NCBI GenBank assembly: GCA_965261695.1
Contig: OZ253474.1
Location: 1,240,001-1,304,000, forward strand
Source: Bin5 sp965261695
GTDB taxonomy: Bacteria > Chloroflexota > Anaerolineae > Caldilineales > Caldilineaceae
Direction: 5' to 3'
DNA length: 64,000 bases
Shown here one piece after another: positions 35,315 to 44,728 of the stretch. The translations under genes and the position numbers were made by a program. How positions within the stretch are numbered: the stretch's first letter is position 1; every line of letters begins with the position of its first letter. The notes beneath the pieces were generated by a model. That model saw only the letters and a list, made by a program, of their open reading frames with translations. It had not been told where the DNA came from and searched no databases.

Positions 35315-36007
35315 TCACGCTGACATCAGAGCCAGCTTCACCTCACCGATTGCGCGCGTCACATCGATATCGCGCGGGCACGCCTGGACACAGTTGAAGA
35401 CGGTGCGGCAGCGCCAGACGCCATCCACGTCGTTGAGCACGCGCAGCCGCAGATCCGCAGCCGTGTCGCGGTCATCGAAGATAAAGCGATGCGCCTGGAC
35501 GATCGCAGCCGGGCCGATGTAGTCCTCGTTGGCCCAAAAGCTGGGGCAGGAGGTCGTGCAGGCCGCGCACAGAATACATTTGGTCGTATCGTCGTAGCGG
35601 GCGCGGGCCTCCTGGCTCTGCGGTCGCTCGCCGGAGGCCGGTATCTCATCGTTGATCAGGTAGGGCAGTACGGCGCGGTATTTGGCGAAAAAAGGTTCCA
35701 TATCCACCACAAGGTCCTTGATCAACGGCATCGAGCGCAGTGGTTCGATCTGGCACACGTCGCCAACGTCCTGCATCAACACTTTGCAGGCCAGCGCGTT
35801 GCGCCCGTTGATCACCATCGCATCGCTGCCGCAGATACCGTGGGCGCAGGAGCGCCGCAGTGTGAGCGTGCCATCCTGATACCACTTCACCTGGTGCAAT
35901 GCGTCCAGCACCCGATCCGACCCTTCCACATCAACCCAGTACTCTCCCCACCAGGGGCTGGAATCTGTCTCCGGATTGAATCTGCGAATTCGCATTTGGA
36001 TGCGCAT
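35315..36007 (-). CDS. sdhB: Succinate dehydrogenase iron-sulfur subunit
   Basis: A 230-residue SdhB. The N-terminal [2Fe-2S] motif is SCAHGICGSDAM..LAC, with Asp in the third position as in Escherichia coli. C-terminal clusters use CILCAACTTSCP and NCVQACPRDIDV. It transfers electrons from the FAD of SdhA to quinone at the membrane. The ATG at 36007 lies one base after the sdhA stop (TAAAATG), so translation is coupled. It is the last gene of the sdhCDAB operon; a small 7-bp hairpin overlaps its stop at 35311-35327. Confidence 0.95.
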   Translation of the reverse strand: MRIQMRIRRFNPETDSSPWWGEYWVDVEGSDRVLDALHQVKWYQDGTLTLRRSCAHGICGSDAMVINGRNALACKVLMQDVGDVCQIEPLRSMPLIKDLVVDMEPFFAKYRAVLPYLINDEIPASGERPQSQEARARYDDTTKCILCAACTTSCPSFWANEDYIGPAAIVQAHRFIFDDRDTAADLRLRVLNDVDGVWRCRTVFNCVQACPRDIDVTRAIGEVKLALMSA

Positions 36008-36008
36008 T

Positions 36009-37742
36009 TTAGTAGGTTCGCTCCTTGGGTTGGTGGATAGTGATGTTCACCGGCGCATAGTCCAAGCTGATCTCCCCATCTACTTTCGACGCGTAGGTGT
36101 GTGTAAGCCAGTTCTCATCGTCACGGGCTTTATAGTCTTCGCGGCTGTGCGCCCCGCGGCTTTCCTGGCGTGCCAGCGCGCTGGCGGCGGTGACCTCGGC
36201 AAGGTCGAGCAGATTCTGCAGTTCGATGGCCTCCAGAATGTCGGTATTGAAGCGCTTGCCCTTGTCCATGATCGTAATGTCGCGCCCGCACTCCTGCAGT
36301 TCGCGCACACGAGTCAACGCCGCCTGGATGCCCTCTTCGGTACGGAAAACGCCTACGTGATCCATCATCAGCGCCTGCATTTCAGTGCGAAGGTCGGCGA
36401 CATTGTACTTGCCGGCATGGCTCATCATGTCCTGCAGCATGGCCTGCGTAGGCTCCCACGTCTCTGAGGGCAACTCCGCCCAATCGTTTTGCTGGCAATA
36501 GGTCACCGCGGCCTTGCCGGCGCGCTTGCCGAAGACGACCAGATCCACAAGACTATTGGTGCCCAGGCGATTGGCGCCATGTACACTGACGCAGGCCACT
36601 TCACCCGCGGCGTAGAAGCCGGGCACGATCTCGCCCTGGGCGTTGCGCTGCACCTCGCCGTCCACGCTGGTGGGGATGCCGCCCATGGCGTAGTGGGCTG
36701 TGGGCTGGACAGGCATCGGCTCCAGCGCCGGATCGATGCCGAGGTAGGTCTTGCAGAATTCGGCGCTGTCCGCCAGTTTCGTCTCCACCACTTGGCGTCC
36801 CAGGTGCGTGGCGTCGAGATGAACGTAGCGCGCGCCGTCAATGCCCTTGTTGTCGCGGATCTCCAGGTAGATGGCGCGGCTGACCACGTCGCGACTGGCC
36901 AAGTCCTTCAAGTTTGGCGCGTACCGCTCCATGAAACGCTCGCCGTCGCGATTGCGCAGGATGCCGCCTTCGCCGCGCACGCCCTCGGTGATGAGAATGC
37001 CCATCTTGTAGATGCCGGTGGGGTGAAATTGGAAGAACTCCATGTCCTCCAGGGGGATGCCGGTATGCAGCGCAATGGCGGGGCCGTCACCGGTAAGGCT
37101 GTGGGCGTTGCTGGTGATCTCCCACATGCGGCCAAAGCCGCCGGTGGCGAAGATCAGGGCCTTGCCGTGGAACACGTGCAGGTCGCCGCTGTCGATCTCG
37201 TAGGCGACGACGCCGGTTGCCCGTCCGTCGTCGGAGAGCAGCAGGTCAAGCACGTGGAACTCATCAAAGAAGCGCACGTTGCGCGCGATGCACTGCTGGT
37301 AGAGAGTCTGCAAAATCATGTGGCCGGTGCGGTCGGCGGCGTGACATGCGCGACGCACCGGTTTTTCGCCGAAGTTGCTGGTGTGGCCGCCGAACGGGCG
37401 TTGCGCGATCTTGCCCTCGGGCGTGCGGTCAAAGGGCAGGCCCATGTGCTCCAACTCGTATATGACCTCGACCGCCTCCTGGCACATGAGATCGACCGCG
37501 TCCTGGTCGGCGAGATAGTCGCTGCCCTTGATCGTATCAAATGTGTGCCATTCGGCCCGATCCTCTTCGAGATTGCCCAGGGCTGCGCCGATTCCGCCCT
37601 GCGCTGTTCCGGTATGGCTTCGGGTAGGATAGAGCTTTGTGAGAACAGCTGTGTCGCTACCCTGGCTGGCATAGAGCGCCGCCATCAGACCGGCGCCGCC
37701 GGCGCCGACAACGATCGTTTCAAACTTGTGCGTGTGGATCAT
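36009..37742 (-). CDS. sdhA: Succinate dehydrogenase flavoprotein subunit
   Basis: A 577-residue SdhA of normal length. Visible elements: the FAD fold (VVGAGGAGLMAALYAS), the covalent FAD histidine in RSHTGTAQGGIGAAL, substrate-site residues near MEFFQFHPTGIY, and RGEGGILRNRDGERFM. It oxidises succinate to fumarate in the TCA cycle. The order is anchors, then A, then B. The neighbouring icd indicates that TCA genes are clustered here. Confidence 0.95.
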   Translation of the reverse strand: MIHTHKFETIVVGAGGAGLMAALYASQGSDTAVLTKLYPTRSHTGTAQGGIGAALGNLEEDRAEWHTFDTIKGSDYLADQDAVDLMCQEAVEVIYELEHMGLPFDRTPEGKIAQRPFGGHTSNFGEKPVRRACHAADRTGHMILQTLYQQCIARNVRFFDEFHVLDLLLSDDGRATGVVAYEIDSGDLHVFHGKALIFATGGFGRMWEITSNAHSLTGDGPAIALHTGIPLEDMEFFQFHPTGIYKMGILITEGVRGEGGILRNRDGERFMERYAPNLKDLASRDVVSRAIYLEIRDNKGIDGARYVHLDATHLGRQVVETKLADSAEFCKTYLGIDPALEPMPVQPTAHYAMGGIPTSVDGEVQRNAQGEIVPGFYAAGEVACVSVHGANRLGTNSLVDLVVFGKRAGKAAVTYCQQNDWAELPSETWEPTQAMLQDMMSHAGKYNVADLRTEMQALMMDHVGVFRTEEGIQAALTRVRELQECGRDITIMDKGKRFNTDILEAIELQNLLDLAEVTAASALARQESRGAHSREDYKARDDENWLTHTYASKVDGEISLDYAPVNITIHQPKERTY

Positions 37743-37814
37743 CTTGCCCTCATGTGGCGAAGCGGCAGGGCATTTTACACCTTGCCCTCATGTAGTGAAG
37801 CGGAAGGACGTCTA

Positions 37815-38255
37815 CTACCCCGTCCCCACTAGACGCTCAAAAAGCCGTCCGAGGCCGCCGGCGCCCAGAATAATCGCCAGGCTTCCGGCCAGAATCAACA
37901 GAAGCCCGACCCCATAGACAAGGGCGGTGAGTAGAAAATTTAGAATCTTGTTATGCACATAGTCGTTGATCGAAAAGCGCGCGCCGTTCATGCCGTGGGC
38001 CATACCGATGAAGAGGAGCGAGGCGTCGAACAGGCGCCAGAACACGCCGGCCGGGCCTGACCAGCGCTCGGCAATGTTATCGAAGGTGATGTTTTCGACG
38101 CGCACGAACATGTGCATATAGAGCAGGTGGAAGACAACAGTGACAAACATCACCAGCCCACTGAGGCGCATGAACAGCCAGATTTTGCGTTCGTTATTGG
38201 GTGCGCCGTAGCGGAGTTTCCCCTTGATTGGTCGACTAGACGATGCAAATGTCAT
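37815..38255 (-). CDS. sdhD: Succinate dehydrogenase membrane anchor subunit
   Basis: A 146-residue protein with three probable membrane helices: around LSGLVMFVTVVFHLLYMHMF, LFDASLLFIGMAHGMNGARF and FLLTALVYGVGLLLILAGSL. His residues in the first two helices could bind haem or quinone. The start is the ATG at 38255 with TGAGGAG just before it; an in-frame ATG eight codons upstream lies within the preceding gene. Sequence similarity to known SdhD proteins is weak, so the assignment rests on topology and on position between sdhC and sdhA. Confidence 0.8.
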   Translation of the reverse strand: MTFASSSRPIKGKLRYGAPNNERKIWLFMRLSGLVMFVTVVFHLLYMHMFVRVENITFDNIAERWSGPAGVFWRLFDASLLFIGMAHGMNGARFSINDYVHNKILNFLLTALVYGVGLLLILAGSLAIILGAGGLGRLFERLVGTG

Positions 38256-38265
38256 GTTGCGCTCC

Positions 38266-38652
38266 TCAGAAGAGGCCATTCAGGGTGATTATGGCTGCCG
38301 GCACCAGCACCAAAACTACAAGCGCCAGTTCGATGCGCACAATCGTCCGCTGGTACCTGCCCAGCGCCGGGAAGAAGTCGATGATGATGATCCTCATGCC
38401 GTTGGCCGCGTGATAGAGCACGCCGAACAGGAGAAAGACTTCCATGACCTTGGCCGGCGGCGATATGTAGAGGATTTTGTGGACCCATTCATACGGCTCT
38501 GGCCCGATGGCGGCAATGAAGATACTGACGATATGCATATACAGGAATAGCACAATGCCAAGCCCGCTGGCCCGGTGCAAAATCCAAGCCCACTGACCCT
38601 CCGCGCCTCTGTAGGTTATGCCTTTGTAGATCGATGCTACGAGGGCAGCCAT
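38266..38652 (-). CDS. sdhC: Succinate dehydrogenase cytochrome b subunit
   Basis: A 128-residue integral membrane protein with the SdhC start (GQWAWILHRASGLGIVLFLY), where the HR-S-G motif contributes to the quinone site, and the haem His in LYHAANGMR. Three membrane helices are expected. It is the first gene of the operon, preceded by GAAAGGAG and a clear promoter at 38742-38770. The sdhD start overlaps its end closely. Confidence 0.9.
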   Translation of the reverse strand: MAALVASIYKGITYRGAEGQWAWILHRASGLGIVLFLYMHIVSIFIAAIGPEPYEWVHKILYISPPAKVMEVFLLFGVLYHAANGMRIIIIDFFPALGRYQRTIVRIELALVVLVLVPAAIITLNGLF

Positions 38653-38741
38653 TGGCTGGAAACTCCTTTCGCGGGGGGCGAATTTGAGACTGGTGACGAC
38701 TTCAGGACGCTCTTTTCAGGTAAAATTGAATCCTTAACCGA

Positions 38742-38770
38742 ATCATAATCATCACCTGTGATCCTGTCAA
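38742..38770 (-). promoter_or_regulatory. Sigma-70-type promoter for sdhCDAB
   Basis: On the minus strand TTGACA (38770-38765) and TATGAT (38747-38742) are 17 bases apart and lie 90 bases before the sdhC start. Confidence 0.7.
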
Positions 38771-38777
38771 TTTAGGG

Positions 38778-38800
38778 CAGGGAATAAAAAAAATTCCCTG
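38778..38800. terminator. Hairpin between the protease gene and the sdh promoter
   Basis: CAGGGAAT and ATTCCCTG form a perfect 8-bp stem around seven A. It stands downstream of the protease gene. It lacks a T run after the stem, so it may be a weak terminator. Confidence 0.45.
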
Positions 38801-38897
38801 TAACTTTATGCTGCCCCACCGATTGGAATCTGGCTCGACAAACATTTCTCCAATGGGACGCCATACCCAGCATAATGGGCAAGCGTGCTCGCGCCCT

Positions 38898-40487
38898 TCA
38901 CTGGCCCTCACCCGACTGCAGCCGCGCCACCAGAACATCCGGCTCCCATACATCGATTTCGACTGTAGGTGTTAGCGTCTCAATGTTGTAAACGACTAGC
39001 CGCAACTCGTAATCTCCTGGCGGTAGGTCTGCTGGTAAATCAAGGGGAAACCACGTGTCGACCGGCTCTTGCGCCGACCAGTTTCTCGTTAGCCGGGAGT
39101 CCGAGTTTGTCAGGACTTCATCTTGCTGAAATACTCTTCTACTCCATTTGTCGTGGAGCCGCAGGGATATTGCGTAATTGACGGCAAGTCCTGGAGTGAT
39201 CTGCCATCGCATGCCCACCCAAAGAGCCAAATCCTGTCTGAGAACAATCAACTCGCGTGATGAAAGTCGCTCTTCCCCCTGCTCCAGCGCGAGTCCCAAC
39301 AAGTCTATACCGCCGTCGTAGTGGACTGCTGCCCGCCTTCTGCGCTCGCCACTGACTGGATCTCCGCCGCCGGCAATGAGTTTGCGGATGCGCGGCAGAA
39401 GATCGGCTGACGAGGCGACGAGCGCGAACTTGCCATCGGCAATGCTGGAACCGCTGATGCCGATCACGGCGCCCGCTTCCGAGACCAAGGCGCCTCCACT
39501 CTGCCCTCCCGCGATGGAGGCATCGGTTTGAAAATAGGTTATTCCCTTTGACCCACTCTGTCGCAGGCGCGACAAGATCCCCTTTACGATTGTTGGCTGC
39601 GGAAACGATTCGAACTCCGCAGGATAGCCGATCAGGTACATGTCGGCCCCGATCGGCGTACTCTCCCCGTCGATCAGTGGCACAGGGTGCGTCGCCGTGT
39701 CGATCGGGCCGAGCACCGCCAGGTCTGCCTCCCGATCCCACCCTTTGACCCCTACCGCATCGAACTCCGCACCGTTCGGAAACACGACGCGAGCCGTGTC
39801 AAACGGCCAGACGACGTGATGATTCGTAACGAGATATCTGCCCTCGATCAATACTCCGCTGCCGCTCCCTTCGTCCGTTTGAACGTAGGCGATCGCCGGT
39901 GCGACCCGGTTGAAGACTTGGGCAGAGCTAAGAGTGGGCGGCATCAAGACACCTATAAAAGCTTTCTCCGTACCTATCGCCTCGACCAGAGGGGCATAGA
40001 TCCAGACCGGAGATCCTTCATAGTTGATCTGCCACCAATCGCCGGCGGAATTCTTGGCAAGGATGAGAAACTCATCGCCCGACCAAGCTGAACCGACGAT
40101 TGGATAGTAAGTGCCAGGCCCTCCCCTTACGTTCATGTCTCTATCGACCCGCACAAAAGGCCCAGGATCGGGTGTTTTAGTGGCGTTGGACTCGACAATG
40201 TTCCGGTCACCATGTACTGGTGTCGAATGGGCCGGAGTGCTTGTCCAGGTAGGGCGGGAGACGACGGGTGAGTTGGCGAAGTCGGACGTAGGCCGGCTCT
40301 CAAAGACAAATGACAGAATGAGCAGCAGTACCAGACCACCGACAACCACGCCTCGAATCAACCATTTCCTCGCACGAGGTCTCGACGACGAGGAGTCAAA
40401 GGTGTGCCCGCATTGCCTGCAGAGTTGCTCAGCCTCCGGCAGGAACTGGTCGCAAGTGGGGCAGCGCTTATAAAGAGTTTCCGCCAT
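38898..40487 (-). CDS. Membrane-anchored trypsin-like serine protease with zinc ribbon and SH3 domain
   Basis: A 529-residue protein. An N-terminal zinc ribbon (CPTC..CRQCG, about 9-27) is followed by a membrane helix (about 44-62), then a bacterial SH3-like domain (MNVRGGPGTYYPIVG, about 120-170) and a trypsin-fold protease: His in TNHHVV, Asp in READLAVLG, Ser in GGQSGGALV. The C-terminal 110 residues resemble an immunoglobulin-like beta domain. The ribbon would face the cytoplasm and the protease the outside, which suggests a quality-control or signalling role. It stands alone, after the convergently ending icd terminator. Confidence 0.85.
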   Translation of the reverse strand: MAETLYKRCPTCDQFLPEAEQLCRQCGHTFDSSSSRPRARKWLIRGVVVGGLVLLLILSFVFESRPTSDFANSPVVSRPTWTSTPAHSTPVHGDRNIVESNATKTPDPGPFVRVDRDMNVRGGPGTYYPIVGSAWSGDEFLILAKNSAGDWWQINYEGSPVWIYAPLVEAIGTEKAFIGVLMPPTLSSAQVFNRVAPAIAYVQTDEGSGSGVLIEGRYLVTNHHVVWPFDTARVVFPNGAEFDAVGVKGWDREADLAVLGPIDTATHPVPLIDGESTPIGADMYLIGYPAEFESFPQPTIVKGILSRLRQSGSKGITYFQTDASIAGGQSGGALVSEAGAVIGISGSSIADGKFALVASSADLLPRIRKLIAGGGDPVSGERRRRAAVHYDGGIDLLGLALEQGEERLSSRELIVLRQDLALWVGMRWQITPGLAVNYAISLRLHDKWSRRVFQQDEVLTNSDSRLTRNWSAQEPVDTWFPLDLPADLPPGDYELRLVVYNIETLTPTVEIDVWEPDVLVARLQSGEGQ

Positions 40488-40550
40488 GTGACGCTCTCAA
40501 TTTCAGGGATAGAGATATTTCAGCCGCCACTCGTCAATAACCCAACTGAA

Positions 40551-40594
40551 AAAGGGGCGGATCGCGCACTCGGCGCGGGCCACCCCTCTTTTCG
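40551..40594 (-). terminator. Intrinsic terminator downstream of icd
   Basis: A long GC-rich, imperfect stem (GGGGTGGCCCGCGC with GCGCGATCCGCCCC on the minus strand) is followed by TTTTTC, 25 bases after the icd stop. Confidence 0.7.
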
Positions 40595-40618
40595 GGCTTC
40601 GCGTCTTGGCAGCCAGCT

Positions 40619-41884
40619 TTACATGTTTTCGATCAGCGCCTGGCCGAATTCACTGCACTTGAGCAGCGTCGCGCGTTCCATCAGCCGTTCAAAGTCGTAG
40701 GTGACCCGCTTCTGACCGATCGTTCGTTCCATTGCCTGGGTGATCAAGTCGGCGGCCTCGTTCCATCCCAGATGGCGCAGCATCATCTCGCCGGAGAGAA
40801 TCACCGACGACGGGTTGACCTTGTCCTGGCCGGCATATTTGGGGGCGGTGCCGTGAGTGGCCTCAAAGATGGCGCGGCCGGTCTCGTAGTTGATGTTGGC
40901 GCCGGGGGCGATGCCGATGCCGCCCACCTGCGCGGCCAGCGCGTCGCTGATATAGTCGCCGTTCAGGTTGAGCGTCGCCACCACTTCATACTCAGCCGGG
41001 CGGGTGAGAATCTGTTGCAGCATGGAGTCGGCGATGACATCCTTGACGATGATTTCGCCACCGTCCGCGGCCGGCAGTTTACGCCAGGGGCCGCCATCCA
41101 GCAGTTGCGCGCCGAATCTGCGGTCGGCGGTCTGATAGCCCCAGTTGCGGAATGCCCCCTCGGTGAACTTCATGATGTTGCCCTTATGGACAAGCGTCAC
41201 ACTCTCGCGCCCGTTGTCGAGCGCGTATTGGATGGCGGCGCGCACCAGCCGGTCGGTGCCCTCCTGGCTGACCGGCTTGATGCCGAAACCGGAGGTGTCG
41301 GGAAAGCGCACTTTGGCGAAGCGTTCACCGAAGGCCGCGCCGAACAGTTCTTTGAAGCGCGCCGTCTCCTCGTCGCCTTCCTCAAACTCGATGCCGGCGT
41401 AGATATCCTCGGTGTTCTCGCGAAAGATCACCATATCCACCAGTTGCGGCTGCTTCACCGGGCTGGGGACGCCGTTGAAGTACCGCACCGGGCGCACACA
41501 GGCATAGAGATCGAGCTTCTGGCGCAGCGCCACGTTGATGCTGCGGATGCCGCCGCCCACCGGCGTGGTCAGAGGCCCTTTGAGTGCGACCATATAGTCG
41601 TCGATCGCGTCCAGCGTCTCCTGGGGCAACCATACGATCTCCTGGTAGACGCTATTGGCCTTGTCCCCGGCGTAGACCTCCATCCAGACGATCCTCTTCT
41701 GGCCGCCATACGCCTTGGCCACCGCCGCGTCCAGCACCGGTTGGCTGGCAGCCCAGATGTCCGGGCCGGTGCCATCGCCCTCGATGAAACAGACGATGGG
41801 ATTGTCCGGCACCTGCAAGTTTCCGTCTTGGTCGATGCCGATCTTTTTGCCTTCGCTGGGAACGGCAATCCGCTCATATACCAT
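40619..41884 (-). CDS. icd: NADP-dependent isocitrate dehydrogenase
   Basis: A 421-residue enzyme close to the Escherichia coli type in length and motifs: IVCFIEGDGTGPDIW, the substrate-site serine in GGIRSINVALRQ, ACVRPVRYF, FRENTEDIYAG, and NLNGDYISDALAAQVGG with the metal-binding Asp. It converts isocitrate to 2-oxoglutarate in the TCA cycle. A TTGGAGG site precedes the ATG. A strong terminator follows at 40551-40594. It lies downstream of an SDR gene but is probably its own unit. Confidence 0.95.
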   Translation of the reverse strand: MVYERIAVPSEGKKIGIDQDGNLQVPDNPIVCFIEGDGTGPDIWAASQPVLDAAVAKAYGGQKRIVWMEVYAGDKANSVYQEIVWLPQETLDAIDDYMVALKGPLTTPVGGGIRSINVALRQKLDLYACVRPVRYFNGVPSPVKQPQLVDMVIFRENTEDIYAGIEFEEGDEETARFKELFGAAFGERFAKVRFPDTSGFGIKPVSQEGTDRLVRAAIQYALDNGRESVTLVHKGNIMKFTEGAFRNWGYQTADRRFGAQLLDGGPWRKLPAADGGEIIVKDVIADSMLQQILTRPAEYEVVATLNLNGDYISDALAAQVGGIGIAPGANINYETGRAIFEATHGTAPKYAGQDKVNPSSVILSGEMMLRHLGWNEAADLITQAMERTIGQKRVTYDFERLMERATLLKCSEFGQALIENM

Positions 41885-41923
41885 CAGTGCTAAGCCTCCA
41901 AATTAGGTGATTGCTAACCGTTC

Positions 41924-42724
41924 TTAAGCCAGGTCTTGCTCTACTTTGGCAACCCATGCCGCGTCTGCTCGGCTGAACATCTCGCCGGAATGACCCCGGC
42001 TCCAGGGGCCGACGAGCCAATAGATGAGGCGCGCGGCCGTCATCGGGCTAAGTAAGGTGCCCTGCTGGTGGGCCTCATGGAACTGACTGTAGTCCAAGCT
42101 CGAATCGTGCGTGTCAATGCTGCGTATGTCCGCCTGCATCTCCGTATCCACCATGCCGGGCGCGAGCGCGTTGACCGTCACGCCGGTCACGCCGTCGGCT
42201 TGCAACTCCACCGCCAGGCAACGGGTCAGCATATTGAGGCCGGCCTTGGACGCGCAGTAGGCGCTCCATCCGAGCACAGGATTCGCGCCCGCCCCGCTGG
42301 AGACGTTTATGATGCGACCGTAACGCTGCTCCATCATCACCGGCAGCACATTGCGGGCCAGCTGGAAAGGCCCAACGAGATTGCAATGGATGTTGTAAGC
42401 CCATTCCTCAGGGTCGGCCTCAGCGATCTGTTCGACCGGCCAGATGATGCCGGCGTTGTTCACCAACATGTCGACCCGGTCATACTGGGTGAGAGCCGCC
42501 TCAACGACCTCTTCGATCTGTTCAGAATTGGCGACATCGCAGGGCACCGCGATGGCCCGCGCCCCCGTGCTGCGGATCTCCCTGGCGACGGCTTCGATCT
42601 GATCTTCGCTGCGCGCGCTGAGGACCACAGCAGCGCCGGCCTCGGCCAGCAGATGGCCCGCGGCCGCACCGATTCCGCGCCCCCCGCCGGTGATAATCGC
42701 TACCTGCCCTTGAAGTTTTCTCAA
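41924..42724 (-). CDS. Short-chain dehydrogenase/reductase
   Basis: A 266-residue SDR: NAD(P) motif GGGRGIGAAAG, NNAG in LVNNAGIIWP, Ser at NVSSGAG and the catalytic pair Tyr/Lys in YCASKAG. A TTG start at 42724 follows GGAG. It resembles 3-oxoacyl-ACP reductases (FabG-like), and fabF lies nearby on the same strand, but many catabolic SDRs look alike, so no symbol is given. Confidence 0.8.
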   Translation of the reverse strand: MRKLQGQVAIITGGGRGIGAAAGHLLAEAGAAVVLSARSEDQIEAVAREIRSTGARAIAVPCDVANSEQIEEVVEAALTQYDRVDMLVNNAGIIWPVEQIAEADPEEWAYNIHCNLVGPFQLARNVLPVMMEQRYGRIINVSSGAGANPVLGWSAYCASKAGLNMLTRCLAVELQADGVTGVTVNALAPGMVDTEMQADIRSIDTHDSSLDYSQFHEAHQQGTLLSPMTAARLIYWLVGPWSRGHSGEMFSRADAAWVAKVEQDLA

Positions 42725-42997
42725 TGCTTGTCACTCCGCCATATCTGTGAGACGCGCAACTGCTGCGTCATTTGAATGCAATTTGTAGGCGTTTTCGCGC
42801 GAATAAACAGGAATTCCGCCATGCCGCGCTTGGGCGTCCGAATTGTTGTGCAGTTTAACAGATGGACGCGCAAAAAACTATTTTTTTGGATGGTCGAATA
42901 CAGTTATGCCGCAGCAGGTGTGATAATATCGCGCTTGGCGCAATCGAAGAGCGCCTGGGACGAAGTACCATAAACTGAAAAAGAGGAACGATTCAAT

Positions 42998-43411
42998 ATG
43001 TACAACACATACATCTTTTTGACCAACGCCCATAGCGGCTGGCAATATCTGGCATCGCTGGCGCTGGCCGTGGCGGTGGTGGTCTATCTGGTCAACTGGC
43101 TGCGCGGGCAGACGTGGAGCCGACTGGTGCAGCGCATCGGGACATACGCCATCATTATCGTGGATATCCAGTTGCTGCTCGGCTTGATTCTGTGGGGCGT
43201 GGCCGCGAGTTTGGGCATCGTGGGAGCCAATGCGGCGCGCACGATTGAGCATCCCTCTACAATGCTGCTCGCCATCGCTTTCCTGCATATCGGCTGGATA
43301 TGGACGAAGCGGGCGGACGAGACTGTACGCCTGCGCAACGGCGCCCTGACCTTCGTCATCACGGGGCTGTTGGTGCTGGCAGGCCTGACGCGCATTTGGG
43401 GCCTCCTGTAG
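42998..43411 (+). CDS. Four-helix membrane protein with conserved histidines
   Basis: A 137-residue protein with four probable membrane helices (YLASLALAVAVVVYLVNWL, IIIVDIQLLLGLILWGVAA, MLLAIAFLHIGWIW and FVITGLLVLAGLTRIWG). The features NAHSGWQYL, DIQLLLGLILW, EHPSTMLLAIAFLHIG resemble small uncharacterised cytochrome-b-like membrane proteins with histidines in helices one and three. GAGGAA precedes the ATG. Its role is unknown. It is convergent with fabF. Confidence 0.7.
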   Translation: MYNTYIFLTNAHSGWQYLASLALAVAVVVYLVNWLRGQTWSRLVQRIGTYAIIIVDIQLLLGLILWGVAASLGIVGANAARTIEHPSTMLLAIAFLHIGWIWTKRADETVRLRNGALTFVITGLLVLAGLTRIWGLL

Positions 43412-43498
43412 CCAAGCGGCAGCCCGTCGCGTTCAGTTCATCTAACCTTGACGTTTGATCGCGCGCGCAAATCTGCAGTGCGGCAGCGCACCGCTCAG

Positions 43499-44728
43499 TC
43501 AGCCGTCGTACTGGCCGAAAACGGCCACGACGTTCTGTCCGCCAAAGCCGAAGGCATTGACGATCGCGCGCTGCACCGGATAGGCCAGAGGCTGATTGCC
43601 GACGACATCAACGCCCAGCTTCGGGTCTTCAGTATAGTTGATCGTCGGCGGGATGATGTCCTCGCGGATGGACATGACTGCGGCCAGGGCGGATTCGGCG
43701 CCGGCGGCTCCCAGCGCGTGGCCCACCATGCTCTTGATGCTGGTGGTTTTGGGTGTCGGCTGACCAAAAACCTGGCGGATGGCGAGGGCTTCGACCTCAT
43801 CGTTCAGCTCGGTGCCGGTGCCATGGGCCAGGATCACGTCTACATCGGCAGGGGCGAGGTTGGAATAGCGCAGGGCTTTCCGAATCGCGCGACTGGCGCC
43901 CTCGGCGCTGGGGTCCGGAGCGGTCAGGTGGTAGGCGTCGCCGGTCAAAGCGCCGCCGAGGACCTCGGCGTATATCTTTGCCCCCCGCGCTTTGGCATGC
44001 TCTTCCGTCTCCAAGATCATCGTTACAGCCCCTTCACCGCTGACAAATCCATTGCGGTCGATGGAAAAAGGGCGACAGGCTTGCTGCGGAATGTGCGTAT
44101 CTTTCGAAAGCGGCCCCATGTTGCCGAAAGCGGCAAATGTCAACATCGAAATCGCCGATTCGGTACCGCCGGCGATCATCACATCGGCTTCGCCCCGCTG
44201 CAAGAAGTGATACGCCTCCACAATCGAGTAATTGCCGCTGGCGCAGGCCGCCGCGCTGGTCATGACCGGTCCGCGCGCGCCTACCGCCATCGATACGACA
44301 CAACTGGTCGCGTTGGCCATGGCGCTGGGCACGACAAACGGCCCCACCGTTTTCCAGGACTTATCGACCAGTTTTTCGGTGGCGTGCTCTATCTCGATTA
44401 TCCCGCCGCCTCCGGTGGCCATCATCACACCGACCTCATCCCGATTCTCTTTGCTGATTTCAATGCCGGCGTCGGCCAGCGCCTGTTTTGTCGAAGCGAC
44501 GCCGAGCTGTGTCGCCCGCGCCGTGCGCCGAATGACCTTTCGATCCATATAATTCCGCGCGTCGAACTCCTTTACCTCACAGGCGATGTTGTAAGGCATA
44601 TCCCCGGCATCAAATAACGTCAGCGGCCCTGCGCCGGATTTGCCGGCTAGCAGGTTTTCCCAGAAAGTACAGGGGTCATTGCCAATAGGTGTGAACGCGC
44701 CCATGCCTGTGATCACAATCCGTTTCAT
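43499..44728 (-). CDS. fabF: Beta-ketoacyl-ACP synthase II
   Basis: A 409-residue KAS II. The catalytic Cys lies in SAAACASGN, the two His in HGTGTELND and KSMVGHALGAAG, so the Cys-His-His triad is complete. It elongates acyl-ACP by decarboxylative Claisen condensation with malonyl-ACP in fatty acid synthesis. HGTGT replaces the more common HGTST. No acpP or fabG is directly next to it, so the gene is separate from a classical fab cluster. Confidence 0.9.
   Translation of the reverse strand: MKRIVITGMGAFTPIGNDPCTFWENLLAGKSGAGPLTLFDAGDMPYNIACEVKEFDARNYMDRKVIRRTARATQLGVASTKQALADAGIEISKENRDEVGVMMATGGGGIIEIEHATEKLVDKSWKTVGPFVVPSAMANATSCVVSMAVGARGPVMTSAAACASGNYSIVEAYHFLQRGEADVMIAGGTESAISMLTFAAFGNMGPLSKDTHIPQQACRPFSIDRNGFVSGEGAVTMILETEEHAKARGAKIYAEVLGGALTGDAYHLTAPDPSAEGASRAIRKALRYSNLAPADVDVILAHGTGTELNDEVEALAIRQVFGQPTPKTTSIKSMVGHALGAAGAESALAAVMSIREDIIPPTINYTEDPKLGVDVVGNQPLAYPVQRAIVNAFGFGGQNVVAVFGQYDG

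Noticed and set aside
35315..36007. Damaged [2Fe-2S] site in SdhB (Asp for Cys)
   Set aside because: Asp at this position is normal in several SdhB proteins including that of Escherichia coli.
36489..37832. Plus-strand frame of 447 codons
   Set aside because: Antisense shadow of sdhA in GC-rich DNA.
40772..41893. Plus-strand frame of 373 codons
   Set aside because: Antisense shadow of icd.
43448..44617. Plus-strand frame of 389 codons
   Set aside because: Antisense shadow of fabF.
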